A stretch of 27,272 nucleotides of DNA, from contig JAYTUJ010000031.1 of the NCBI GenBank assembly GCA_043744615.1, positions 1-27,272 on the forward strand, written 5' to 3'. Below, piece by piece: positions 1 through 6,203 of this stretch. How positions within the stretch are numbered: position 1 is the stretch's first letter; the number at the start of each line of letters is the position of its first letter. Under the pieces are notes generated by a model. That model saw only the letters and a program-made list of their open reading frames with translations. It had not been told where the DNA came from and made no database searches. The position numbers and the translations under genes were made by a program. The stretch is from JAYTUJ01 sp043744615. GTDB lineage: Bacteria > Patescibacteriota > Minisyncoccia > Phycocordibacterales > CAIRYW01.

Positions 1-818
1 TTAAAATCAAGAGTTTCTTGTGAATCATGAGGATGAACAATTGTCCGGATTGCTTGCAAAGGAACAACCATTTGATTATCAGTTTCAGTCGTATGAGTAG
101 CATCAGCCCCATGCCCTGTATTTGTTATTAAGTTTTTATTTGGTGAAATCGTAACTCCATTTTTTCGTAAGATAATTTGTTGCCAAATATAATCCCAACT
201 ATCTATTTGTTTTTTCTGTCCATACGTAAATACTTCATCAAAAAAATTTGTTACAAAGTTTTTTTCAACAAGAGGTTCAAGTTCTTGTGGAAATCTCATA
301 TAATCTACCATCGGTTTCCATGCGCGTTTCCATGTTGCCCAACCCCACGGACAAGCAATTTTTGAAAAATAATAACTTCCGTTTCCTCGAACTACTCCAT
401 GTTGAAAATTCGAACCGTTGATATGCATTACTTGTACATCATTTCGATATTTTTCAAGCATGTCAGTTGCGAAATTAAAAAATGTTGAATCGGGTAAACA
501 ATCATCTTCCAAAATAATCCCTTCTTCGGCTTTATCTAAAAACCAAGTGATTGCTCCGGCAACAGCTTCTCTGCATCCAAGATTTGTATGCTGATAGTTT
601 GTGATAACTTTACAATCCCAGGTAACAAAAGAGGCAATAAAATTTTTTATTGCCTCAATATGTTTACGATCCTCAAATTCTTTAGTGATACCCATGTGTT
701 GTCGAGGACCATCAATTACAACATAGATTTTTTTCGCTTCTACCACTCGAAGCGCTTCAAATAATTTTTTAACAGTATGTAGTCGGTTAAATGCGATAAC
801 AAGTACGGGAGTGTTCAT
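1..818 (-). CDS. HlpA-like glycosyltransferase, partial (C-terminus beyond window)
   Basis: The frame is open from an ATG at 818 to the left edge, giving about 272 residues of a longer protein. It begins MNTPVLVIAFNR, the start of a GT-A nucleotide-sugar transferase fold. The middle has GIILEDDCLPDSTFF, whose acidic EDD is the likely metal/UDP-sugar site. Further on is a PWGWATWKRAW block, typical of proteins annotated as hemolytic protein HlpA-like or GT2-like transferases. No signal peptide or membrane segment is visible, so it is probably cytosolic and modifies surface glycans or lipids; the acceptor cannot be read. It has its own promoter at 827-855 and is separated from the upstream gene by a terminator. 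The family is fairly sure; the substrate is unknown. Confidence 0.8.
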   Translation of the reverse strand, partial: MNTPVLVIAFNRLHTVKKLFEALRVVEAKKIYVVIDGPRQHMGITKEFEDRKHIEAIKNFIASFVTWDCKVITNYQHTNLGCREAVAGAITWFLDKAEEGIILEDDCLPDSTFFNFATDMLEKYRNDVQVMHINGSNFQHGVVRGNGSYYFSKIACPWGWATWKRAWKPMVDYMRFPQELEPLVEKNFVTNFFDEVFTYGQKKQIDSWDYIWQQIILRKNGVTISPNKNLITNTGHGADATHTTETDNQMVVPLQAIRTIVHPHDSQETLDF

Positions 819-826
819 GGTTGTTT

Positions 827-855
827 ATTATAAACGACAGAGGAAGAATTAACAA
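827..855 (-). promoter_or_regulatory. Sigma70-type promoter of the glycosyltransferase gene
   Basis: Read on the minus strand, TTGTTA (855-850) and TATAAT (832-827) are separated by exactly 17 nt. The -10 box ends 8 nt before the ATG at 818, so transcription should begin 1-2 nt from the start codon. No Shine-Dalgarno motif fits in that space. Confidence 0.65.
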
Positions 856-870
856 AAAAGATATAAATAA

Positions 871-902
871 AATAGAAAACCCCAAGCCAGATTGCTTGGG
901 GT
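871..902 (-). terminator. Intrinsic terminator of the 219-aa orphan gene
   Basis: A perfect 9-bp stem (accccaagc 879-887 with gcttggggt 894-902) closes a 6-nt loop. On the minus strand it is followed by a T-rich run (TTTTCTATT). It lies 38 bp after the stop of the gene ending at 940 and insulates the glycosyltransferase promoter. Confidence 0.75.
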
Positions 903-939
903 AAAGTTATAGGCACATCTTTAAAGCCTTTGATTTTTG

Positions 940-1599
940 TTAACCTGGTTCGCTTGCCTTCCACGCTTCTAAACTAACTTTTGCCCTAGCAAATATTGTT
1001 TGTTTGGGATGATTAAGACCAAAATATTCTTGGTGATCAAAAGCAATTTCAAATATACTCCTAGCCTTTTCAATAACAATTTCTTGTTTTAGAAGAAAAC
1101 ATATTAAGCTTATATTTTTACGAAGTTTAGAAACCGCTCTCCCAACTTCTTCTTCGATAAGGATGTTTTCTGCTAAGGAAATTAGACTGCTTTTGATGCC
1201 TTCAAGGGTTAATGCGGTAGTCTCATCAGACGACGTTTTGGGATAGACTTCGAAAGTTTTGATAGTGGTCATAAAACTTTCAACGACGACTTCTTCGATC
1301 CAAAACTTAACAAGAAGTTTCTCATGGATAAAAAGTAGTATTAATGCAATTATTGCCAGTGGAGCTAGTGTCCAAACATTCATCAGGTTAAAGATTCCTG
1401 CCCAACTAACACAAGTAAAACCTGCGAGAATAGTCAATGCGACTGGAAAAAATAATCTTATGAGTCTAATCCATTTTTTTATTCTATCACTTTTTTGACA
1501 GGCTAATCGCAAATTTACACCTTTTGTCGTTTCATAAGCGCAAATAATCTCGGGCGATGCTTTTTTAAGAAGCATGGAATGACGGTTTTCAGTTTTCAT
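940..1599 (-). CDS. Orphan two-TM membrane protein, 219 aa
   Basis: I do not recognise this family. The N-terminal 45 residues are polar and basic. Two hydrophobic segments follow, at about residues 46-66 and 76-92, predicting a membrane hairpin with both tails in the cytosol. The remaining 125 residues look helical, with a leucine- and isoleucine-rich stretch around 135-175. The ATG at 1599 is preceded by AAAAAGG about 9 nt upstream, one of the few SD-like motifs in the window. The gene has its own terminator at 871-902 and is probably monocistronic. Function unknown. Confidence 0.6.
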   Translation of the reverse strand: MKTENRHSMLLKKASPEIICAYETTKGVNLRLACQKSDRIKKWIRLIRLFFPVALTILAGFTCVSWAGIFNLMNVWTLAPLAIIALILLFIHEKLLVKFWIEEVVVESFMTTIKTFEVYPKTSSDETTALTLEGIKSSLISLAENILIEEEVGRAVSKLRKNISLICFLLKQEIVIEKARSIFEIAFDHQEYFGLNHPKQTIFARAKVSLEAWKASEPG

Positions 1600-1728
1600 T
1601 TTTCAATGCCTTTTTGGTTGGGAATCATGGGGTTTCAGCCCATCCTCAAGAGCTTACGGCTCAAGAGAATACTTCATGTAATCCAGAACAGGTCGGCAAC
1701 TATTCTGTTTTGGATAATACAACAGAAA

Positions 1729-2100
1729 TCACATATTAGCAATATATTCTTTTATCCTCTCTTTATTTTCGTTTTCAGATTCACCCTTAAAATATATTTC
1801 GATAAAATCAATTTTATTATTCAAAACCTGATATGCATAAATAATACGGATACCACTTTGCACACCACGACCTTTAAGAGCCTTGCACGCAAACTTTTTT
1901 ACTTTACAAATCTTTAAATTATCAGAACAAAAGTTTTGAATTGGCTCAATAGAATTATTATCAATTTTGTTTAAATGAAATAATTCTATAGCATTCTGTT
2001 TTACAACCTCAATATCGTCCTCAAGTGTTCTAAATTTCTTGAGTAATCTTTTTAAATCTTTATCAAAACCCGAAGTATTTTTATAGGTTATCAGGTTCAT
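1729..2100 (-). CDS. RelE/ParE-like toxin, 123 aa
   Basis: The product resembles RelE/ParE-superfamily toxins. It has an N-terminal FDKDLKRLLKKF helix, a basic KVKKFACKALKGRG segment with the following SGIRIIYAY strand, and a terminal FIEIYFKGESENENKERI motif. RelE proteins cleave mRNA on the ribosome and ParE proteins poison gyrase; the sequence alone does not decide which. The longer frame to 2187 lies within the antitoxin gene. The natural start is the ATG at 2100, giving a 20-bp overlap with the antitoxin's 3' end and likely translational coupling. No clear terminator follows. The toxin fold is fairly sure; the target is not. Confidence 0.75.
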   Translation of the reverse strand: MNLITYKNTSGFDKDLKRLLKKFRTLEDDIEVVKQNAIELFHLNKIDNNSIEPIQNFCSDNLKICKVKKFACKALKGRGVQSGIRIIYAYQVLNNKIDFIEIYFKGESENENKERIKEYIANM

Positions 2101-2869
2101 ATTCTCGAACAGAAGTATCTTTAGTACGATAGAATACAGATTCATAAGACAAAAATTGCCCATCCTTGGCAGTAATCCAAGGAACATCTTTGTGAGAATA
2201 GTCGCTTAATTCTGTTGCTGACTTATCTGACAACCGAAAAAGCACTTCATCAATATGTTTAATCTCTTTTGCGTTTAATACAGAAATGTCAGATTCTCTG
2301 CAAGGTAAATATTTAGTTTGTTCATGTTGAAAGTATTTACTCTTTACCGTTTCTAATTCTGCCTTTTTTTCCATTGATTCAACGACTTTTTTAAACTCAA
2401 CCGGTGTTGGTCCAAAATGATTTTTTATATACGTTGCCCCGATAAGTTGCTCCTCAAATTTTTCATAATAATCAAAGTCAATGAAATAGAGAAGTTTGTA
2501 TAAAACAGTCATTCCAACATTTGGCTTTCCACCAACTTTTTCAAGAATATAAAGCAAAACTTCTTTAAATTTCTTTAAATTTTTCTGTGGGACATCAATT
2601 CTGATTTCTTGTTTTTCTTTGTCTTCTTTTTTACTTACTTTTTCTTGCAGAAAAACTTCTATACTTGAATTTATTTTTCCAGATATAAGTTCGTTTAAAG
2701 AAATGTTAAAAATTTCAGCAATATTGGTTGCTTGTGAGATAGTAAGTTCTTTTACACCTTTTTCAATCTCGATATAACTAGCTCTTGAAACACTAATTTT
2801 TTTGGCGACAAAGGCCTGAGAAACGCCTTGGTTTTTTCTTAGTTCTAATAAAAATTTATGTTTAATCAT
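2081..2869 (-). CDS. HTH-Panacea (DUF4065/SocA-like) antitoxin, 262 aa
   Basis: Residues 5-62 form an XRE/HTH_3 DNA-binding domain (QGVSQAFVAKKISVSRASY, then NISLNELISGK). A lysine- and glutamate-rich linker (63-97) joins it to a Panacea domain at about 98-252, recognisable by LLYFIDFDYY, GATYIKNHFGPTP and LSDYSHKDVPW. Panacea is known as a promiscuous antitoxin domain that neutralises many unrelated toxins by direct binding. The downstream RelE-like gene overlaps it by 20 bp in the classic antitoxin-then-toxin order. An exact palindrome covers the -35 box, so the protein probably represses its own operon. Alternative: an HTH regulator of the SocA/GepA type without a dedicated toxin, which the overlap makes unlikely. 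Confidence 0.85.
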   Translation of the reverse strand: MIKHKFLLELRKNQGVSQAFVAKKISVSRASYIEIEKGVKELTISQATNIAEIFNISLNELISGKINSSIEVFLQEKVSKKEDKEKQEIRIDVPQKNLKKFKEVLLYILEKVGGKPNVGMTVLYKLLYFIDFDYYEKFEEQLIGATYIKNHFGPTPVEFKKVVESMEKKAELETVKSKYFQHEQTKYLPCRESDISVLNAKEIKHIDEVLFRLSDKSATELSDYSHKDVPWITAKDGQFLSYESVFYRTKDTSVREYEPDNL

Positions 2870-2875
2870 GCCTTT

Positions 2876-2903
2876 ATTATAGTCAGGTAGAAATTAATGT
2901 CAA
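2876..2903 (-). promoter_or_regulatory. Consensus promoter of the toxin-antitoxin operon
   Basis: On the minus strand, TTGACA (2903-2898) and TATAAT (2881-2876) are both perfect consensus hexamers, 16 nt apart. Only AAAGGC lies between the -10 box and the ATG, so the predicted first transcribed base is the A of the start codon. This would make the antitoxin mRNA leaderless. Confidence 0.8.
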
Positions 2904-2917
2904 TAAAATTGACATTA
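2895..2917. promoter_or_regulatory. Palindromic operator on the toxin-antitoxin promoter
   Basis: Two perfect 10-bp arms, taatgtcaat (2895-2904) and attgacatta (2908-2917), flank a 3-bp aaa centre. The palindrome covers the whole -35 hexamer. Size and position fit an HTH_3 dimer binding site, with the HTH-Panacea protein as the obvious ligand. That assignment is inference. Confidence 0.7.
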
Positions 2918-2939
2918 TGATTGTAAATAAATTTTACAA

Positions 2940-3164
2940 TTACTTTTCTATGCCTTTATTTCTTAAACACAACTTATAAGTAATATTATAAAAGTTATTT
3001 AACTGTTCTGAAGAACCGCTCTTCTCAGCAGTTAATTCTGTTGCTTTTTCACTACATTTAGAATAAGCAATAGCTGGTCTTATTTCATACCAATAAAAAG
3101 CCCCTAAAATAACAATACAAAAAGTGATTAAAACGGTTTTATGATGTATTTCAACTTTTTTCAT
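2940..3164 (-). CDS. Small single-pass membrane protein, 74 aa
   Basis: A short basic N-terminus (MKKVEIHHK) is followed by one hydrophobic helix at about residues 10-26. A 45-residue tail with two cysteines (in YSKCSEK and YKLCLRN) follows, probably facing outside and able to form a disulfide. No family is recognised. It follows tRNA-Ala on the same strand with no terminator between them. An 8-bp A/T inverted repeat (2920-2927/2933-2940) touches its stop codon but lacks a T-tract. The reading frame is plausible, but the size leaves doubt. Confidence 0.5.
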   Translation of the reverse strand: MKKVEIHHKTVLITFCIVILGAFYWYEIRPAIAYSKCSEKATELTAEKSGSSEQLNNFYNITYKLCLRNKGIEK

Positions 3165-3210
3165 ATTTATTAAACTTACTTAAAAATCCGATTAGTACTT
3201 TACCCATTTG

Positions 3211-3283
3211 TGGACCCGAGCGGATTCGAACCGCTGACCTCCTCAGTGCAAATGAGGCGCTCTACCAACTAAGCTACGGGCCC
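3211..3283 (-). tRNA. tRNA-Ala (UGC anticodon)
   Basis: The 73-nt sequence folds into a full cloverleaf: 7-bp acceptor, GCTT/GAGC D stem, CCTCA/TGAGG anticodon stem with loop TTTGCAC, a 5-nt variable loop, and AGCGG/CCGCT T stem with TTCGAAT loop. The anticodon is TGC. The acceptor carries the G3-U70 wobble pair that identifies alanine tRNA. The 3' CCA is not encoded (A73 is followed by CAA), so a CCA-adding enzyme is needed. Confidence 0.97.
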
Positions 3284-3297
3284 ATTTTGTTTTTATT

Positions 3298-3324
3298 AAA
3301 ACAAAAGTACAGAATTACCTGTAC
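3298..3324 (-). terminator. Intrinsic terminator after ddl
   Basis: On the minus strand a GTACAG/CTGTAC stem (3324-3319 with 3312-3307) and 6-nt loop is followed directly by TTTTGTTTT. It starts 16 bp after the ddl stop and ends about 15 bp before tRNA-Ala. Confidence 0.55.
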
Positions 3325-3339
3325 AAACAATATTTTACA

Positions 3340-4320
3340 CTACTTACCCTCTAATGCAAGAGTGATTAAATGATCCAAAAGTTCAGCATAATTTGAGCCG
3401 ACAGCTTTAATCGATTTTGGTAATAATGAGTGTTCAGTAAGCCCTGGAAGGGTATTTGTTTCAAGAATATAAATCCCCCGCTTTGGATGAACAATAAAAT
3501 CAGAGCGCGAATAGTGTCGTAGTCCAAGTGCTTTATGAGCCACTTTTGCCATCCGTTCAATTTCTGTTTTTTCTTCGGCAGTAAAGTTTCCAGGGCAAAT
3601 TTCTTCGGCAACGTTTATGTATTTTGATTCATGATCAAAAAACTTTCCTTTTGCCGGTCGAATTTCAATTGGCAATAAAGAATAATGTTCCATTCCTCGA
3701 AAACCATCAATGACTCCGGCGGTTGCCTCTTTTCCACTAATAAATTCTTCGAGCAAAACTAAATCGTCATGCTCAAATGCTAAATCAATTGCCTCGCTTA
3801 ATGATTTCATGTCTCTAACGACTGATGTGGCAATTGATGACCCTCCGCTTGCAGGTTTAACCACCGCAGGAATCGGAAACGTTCTAAAAATTTCAATAAC
3901 GTCGGTCGGTTGGTATTCTTCTTTTCGCAACACTTTATGGTGTGCAGTTTTTAATTTTGCATCAGTAAATATTTTTTTAGAAAGAACTTTGTTCATACCA
4001 AGTGCTGAACCAAGCGCACCCGAACCTGTATATTTTATTCCGTGAGTATCAAAGTATTGTTGAATTTTTCCGTCCTCGCCATATTTTCCATGTAGTGCGT
4101 TAAACACAACATCAAGTCGTTTTAAAAATTCATGAGGAGTAATTGGTACGCCATTGTGATGCCATGTACCATCTTTATGAATGATAATATCAAAAGCTTC
4201 GTAATGCTCAGGTAAGTTTTTAAGAACACTTGCACCCGTTTTTAAAGAAACTTCATATTCTGTTGATGGTCCTCCACGAACTACTCCAACTTTTATTTTA
4301 TTTTTCTTTTGAGTGTTCAT
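3340..4320 (-). CDS. ddl: D-alanine--D-alanine ligase, 326 aa
   Basis: An ATP-grasp enzyme joining two D-alanines for peptidoglycan precursors in the cytosol. Visible in order are the N-terminal GGPSTEYEVSLKTG block (residues 16-29, with the substrate-binding glutamate), HGKYGEDG (77-84), the ATP-binding VKPASGGSS loop (154-162), the ESKY segment of the omega loop (231-234), Asp274 in YSRSDF, and the Mg ligands Glu287 and Asn289 in LETNTLPGLTEHSLLP. Length is normal to slightly short. It starts 34 bp after the uvrC stop, so the two may be co-transcribed, and a terminator follows. No other cell-wall gene is nearby. Confidence 0.93.
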   Translation of the reverse strand: MNTQKKNKIKVGVVRGGPSTEYEVSLKTGASVLKNLPEHYEAFDIIIHKDGTWHHNGVPITPHEFLKRLDVVFNALHGKYGEDGKIQQYFDTHGIKYTGSGALGSALGMNKVLSKKIFTDAKLKTAHHKVLRKEEYQPTDVIEIFRTFPIPAVVKPASGGSSIATSVVRDMKSLSEAIDLAFEHDDLVLLEEFISGKEATAGVIDGFRGMEHYSLLPIEIRPAKGKFFDHESKYINVAEEICPGNFTAEEKTEIERMAKVAHKALGLRHYSRSDFIVHPKRGIYILETNTLPGLTEHSLLPKSIKAVGSNYAELLDHLITLALEGK

Positions 4321-4354
4321 GTGTATGAAGATATGAATTTATAATGTACTTATA

Positions 4355-5641
4355 TTATAAACCTAATTTCTTTCTTCTCAAATTTCTATGAAATGTAATT
4401 GCAAATCGATGGGCTTCGGCATTTGCTTTTAATATTTCTTGTTCGTATTTTGAGATAATTTTAGAATCTCCAATAAGTCGTTCGGGTTTATGGGCATCAT
4501 TTTTTATCACTGCCACAATATCTATTTTTTGATCCTTATCTTCATTGTTCTTATTTTGAGCCAAGTATTCACCAAATCTTTTTTTTGCTACGTTTAATTG
4601 TGCAGTGCTTCCGTCGATAACCACAATATCGGGCATTTGCCACTCAGAATGAGCTAAACGACGCCGTAATACCTCGTCTAACGCACCTGTGTCGTTACTT
4701 CGAGTAAATCCCTTTATCTTAAATTTACGATAATTTGAGGGTTCCTTGATTGAGTCTTCAATCACTGTCATAACTCCAACCATGTCGTCGCCAAATAGAT
4801 GTGCAATATCGTATGCCTCAATTCGAAATGGTTTTTGATAATCATTTGTAGTATCTTCTGAAATATCAAAACCTACATTATTTGATCGAATCAATGAAAC
4901 ATCTTGAATATGTTGTAATGAAAATAACGTGCGTTTAATTTGGTTTGCTTGCTCAAATTTTTGTTCGCGAGCATAACTTTTCATTTCTTTGGTTAATAAC
5001 GAAACTAATTTTTTTGTATTACCCTCAAAAAACAATTTGATGCGTGAAATTATCTTTGCGTATTCTTGTTTTGAAATTTTCCCAACACACACTCCTGGAC
5101 ACAAACCGATCTGAGCATTAAAACAAGGTCGTGCAGAATCGAGCAAACATTTGTCTCTAAACTGAAATATCTTTCGAACAATTTTTAATGCTTCACGCAA
5201 TTGTTCACCATTTGGATACGGGCCAAACTGATACAATGCTTGAAATCCTTTTAAAGTTTTTGTAATATCTTTTTTTAAATTTCTACCACGCTCAAGCAAA
5301 ACTCGAGGAAAATCTTCTTTGGTTATAACTACATAGTAGTAACTTTTATCGTCTTTTTCTTTTGCATTATAGTATGGCTGATGTTTTTTAATTAAGTTTG
5401 ATTCTAAAATTAATGCTTCGAGCACAGAGTTTGTAGTTTCAAATTCAATCGAATCTGCCTTAAAAACCATTTCAACAATTCGCATTCCACGAGTAGAAAC
5501 AAGATCAGATGCAAAATAACTTTTTGTTCGGTCTTTAAGCGAAGTTGCTTTGCCAATATACAAAATATCTTTTCCTTTTTTGAAAAAGTAGACTCCTGGT
5601 TGTTCAGGAATATTGAATTTTGCGAGTTCTTGACGTTTCAT
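4355..5641 (-). CDS. uvrC: UvrC excinuclease subunit, short form lacking HhH, 428 aa
   Basis: UvrC makes both incisions in nucleotide excision repair. The GIY-YIG 3' nuclease is at residues 15-92 (GVYFF, LYIGKA, Arg38, Glu80). Four cysteines at 165, 173, 181 and 185 match the proposed iron-sulfur ligands. A UVR helix hairpin that contacts UvrB is at about 208-243. The RNase H-like 5' nuclease retains its DDH set: Asp278 (AYDIAH), Asp343 (VIDGS) and His411 (EAHRFA). The protein ends 17 residues after that histidine, so the usual tandem helix-hairpin-helix DNA-binding domain is absent and the length is about 70 percent of typical. The stop is clean with no sign of frameshift, so this looks like a lineage form. 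Confidence 0.93.
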   Translation of the reverse strand: MKRQELAKFNIPEQPGVYFFKKGKDILYIGKATSLKDRTKSYFASDLVSTRGMRIVEMVFKADSIEFETTNSVLEALILESNLIKKHQPYYNAKEKDDKSYYYVVITKEDFPRVLLERGRNLKKDITKTLKGFQALYQFGPYPNGEQLREALKIVRKIFQFRDKCLLDSARPCFNAQIGLCPGVCVGKISKQEYAKIISRIKLFFEGNTKKLVSLLTKEMKSYAREQKFEQANQIKRTLFSLQHIQDVSLIRSNNVGFDISEDTTNDYQKPFRIEAYDIAHLFGDDMVGVMTVIEDSIKEPSNYRKFKIKGFTRSNDTGALDEVLRRRLAHSEWQMPDIVVIDGSTAQLNVAKKRFGEYLAQNKNNEDKDQKIDIVAVIKNDAHKPERLIGDSKIISKYEQEILKANAEAHRFAITFHRNLRRKKLGL

Positions 5642-5655
5642 ACTATTTGTGCTAT

Positions 5656-5661
5656 ATTATA
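5656..5661 (-). promoter_or_regulatory. Probable -10 box of uvrC-ddl
   Basis: A perfect TATAAT on the minus strand ends 14 nt before the uvrC ATG, predicting a leader of only about 8 nt. The -35 match at 17-nt spacing is weak (TTCTTA). No SD motif is present in the leader. Confidence 0.45.
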
Positions 5662-5774
5662 CACCATAACCGTACCTTTAAGAAACCTGCTTTATTGCTG
5701 GCCATATTATTGTGTGCGGAAAACTCATTTCAGACAAATCACAGAAACTCAAACTAAAAACAACACACTATACT

Positions 5775-6053
5775 ATGAACATCATTAAACACTTGCGTGA
5801 ACGTCCACCTTTTTGGTGGGCAACCCTCGGACTTTTTATAGTCCCCGCTGCCTTATCGGTATTTATACCGATAAGGCGCCCAGACCTTATCTTTGGGCTC
5901 TGGTTCACGATTCCTTCTTGCTTCGCAACCTTTTATCTTGTATTCAGAGACAGAAATGTCACTGCGGAAGAATACAACGAAAGACAAGAGTCTTTCAATA
6001 AAAAATGTCAGGACGAAGAAATGGAAGAATATCGTCGTCGTTACCGCAAATAA
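5775..6053 (+). CDS. Orphan two-TM miniprotein, 92 aa
   Basis: The product starts MNIIKHLRERPPFWW and has two hydrophobic segments (about 15-32 and 39-57) joined by a short IPIRRPD turn. A highly charged helical tail, rich in Glu, Arg and Lys, ends in RRRYRK. No family is recognised. The frame also opens from a GTG at 5712, but the residues before the ATG at 5775 are polar and unlike a membrane protein start. No SD precedes the ATG; the leader is A/C-rich (ctcaaactaaaaacaacac). It is divergent from uvrC and ends in a strong terminator. A near-perfect inverted repeat of 28 bp lies inside the frame. Probably real, function unknown. Confidence 0.6.
   Translation: MNIIKHLRERPPFWWATLGLFIVPAALSVFIPIRRPDLIFGLWFTIPSCFATFYLVFRDRNVTAEEYNERQESFNKKCQDEEMEEYRRRYRK
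5850..5877. repeat. 28-bp inverted repeat inside the miniprotein gene
   Basis: Arms gccttatcggta (5850-5861) and taccgataaggc (5866-5877) are perfectly complementary over 12 bp, and a thirteenth pair (5862/5865) leaves a 2-nt centre. It encodes the turn between the two membrane helices. No similar repeat was noticed elsewhere in the window. Confidence 0.85.
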
Positions 6054-6075
6054 GCAAGGTTTCTTCAAAACTCAT

Positions 6076-6117
6076 ACAGCACCCTAGGATCTTATCCTGG
6101 CGGTGCTGTTGTTTTTG
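6076..6117 (+). terminator. Intrinsic terminator of the miniprotein gene
   Basis: An 8-bp perfect outer stem (acagcacc 6076-6083 with ggtgctgt 6102-6109) is extended by an inner aggat/atcct helix across a small bulge. It is followed by tgttttt. It lies 22 bp after the stop at 6053. Confidence 0.8.
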
Positions 6118-6165
6118 ATTTTACGAAATCCGATTCAACAGAATCGCGTCGCATTGATGTCAATT

Positions 6166-6183
6166 AAAAAGCGACACTGTCGC
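6166..6183 (-). terminator. Intrinsic terminator of the uvrA unit
   Basis: On the minus strand GCGAC-AGT-GTCGC (6183-6171) is followed at once by TTTTT (6170-6166). It sits 20 bp after the uvrA stop and ends the long minus-strand run. Confidence 0.7.
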
Positions 6184-6203
6184 GCACCGTCCTTTTGAAG
6201 CGA

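Noticed and set aside
1645..1667. Direct repeat ctcaagag spaced 15 bp apart, possible regulatory repeat upstream of the 219-aa gene
   Set aside because: Only two 8-bp copies, no promoter alignment and no further copies noticed; chance is likely.
1579..1917. 112-aa plus-strand frame overlapping the toxin gene and the intergenic region
   Set aside because: Opposite to the toxin, with no protein-like pattern; treated as a shadow.
2101..2187. Upstream extension of the RelE-like toxin frame to 2187
   Set aside because: The added 29 residues lie inside the antitoxin gene and do not resemble a toxin start; the ATG at 2100 fits the family.
2920..2940. 8-bp A/T inverted repeat at the stop of the 74-aa gene, possible terminator
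   Set aside because: All-weak stem apart from one G-C pair and no T-tract on the minus strand; too weak to call.
5853..6068. 71-aa minus-strand frame opposite the miniprotein gene
   Set aside because: Antisense to a gene with its own terminator; the translation lacks domain features and is probably a shadow.
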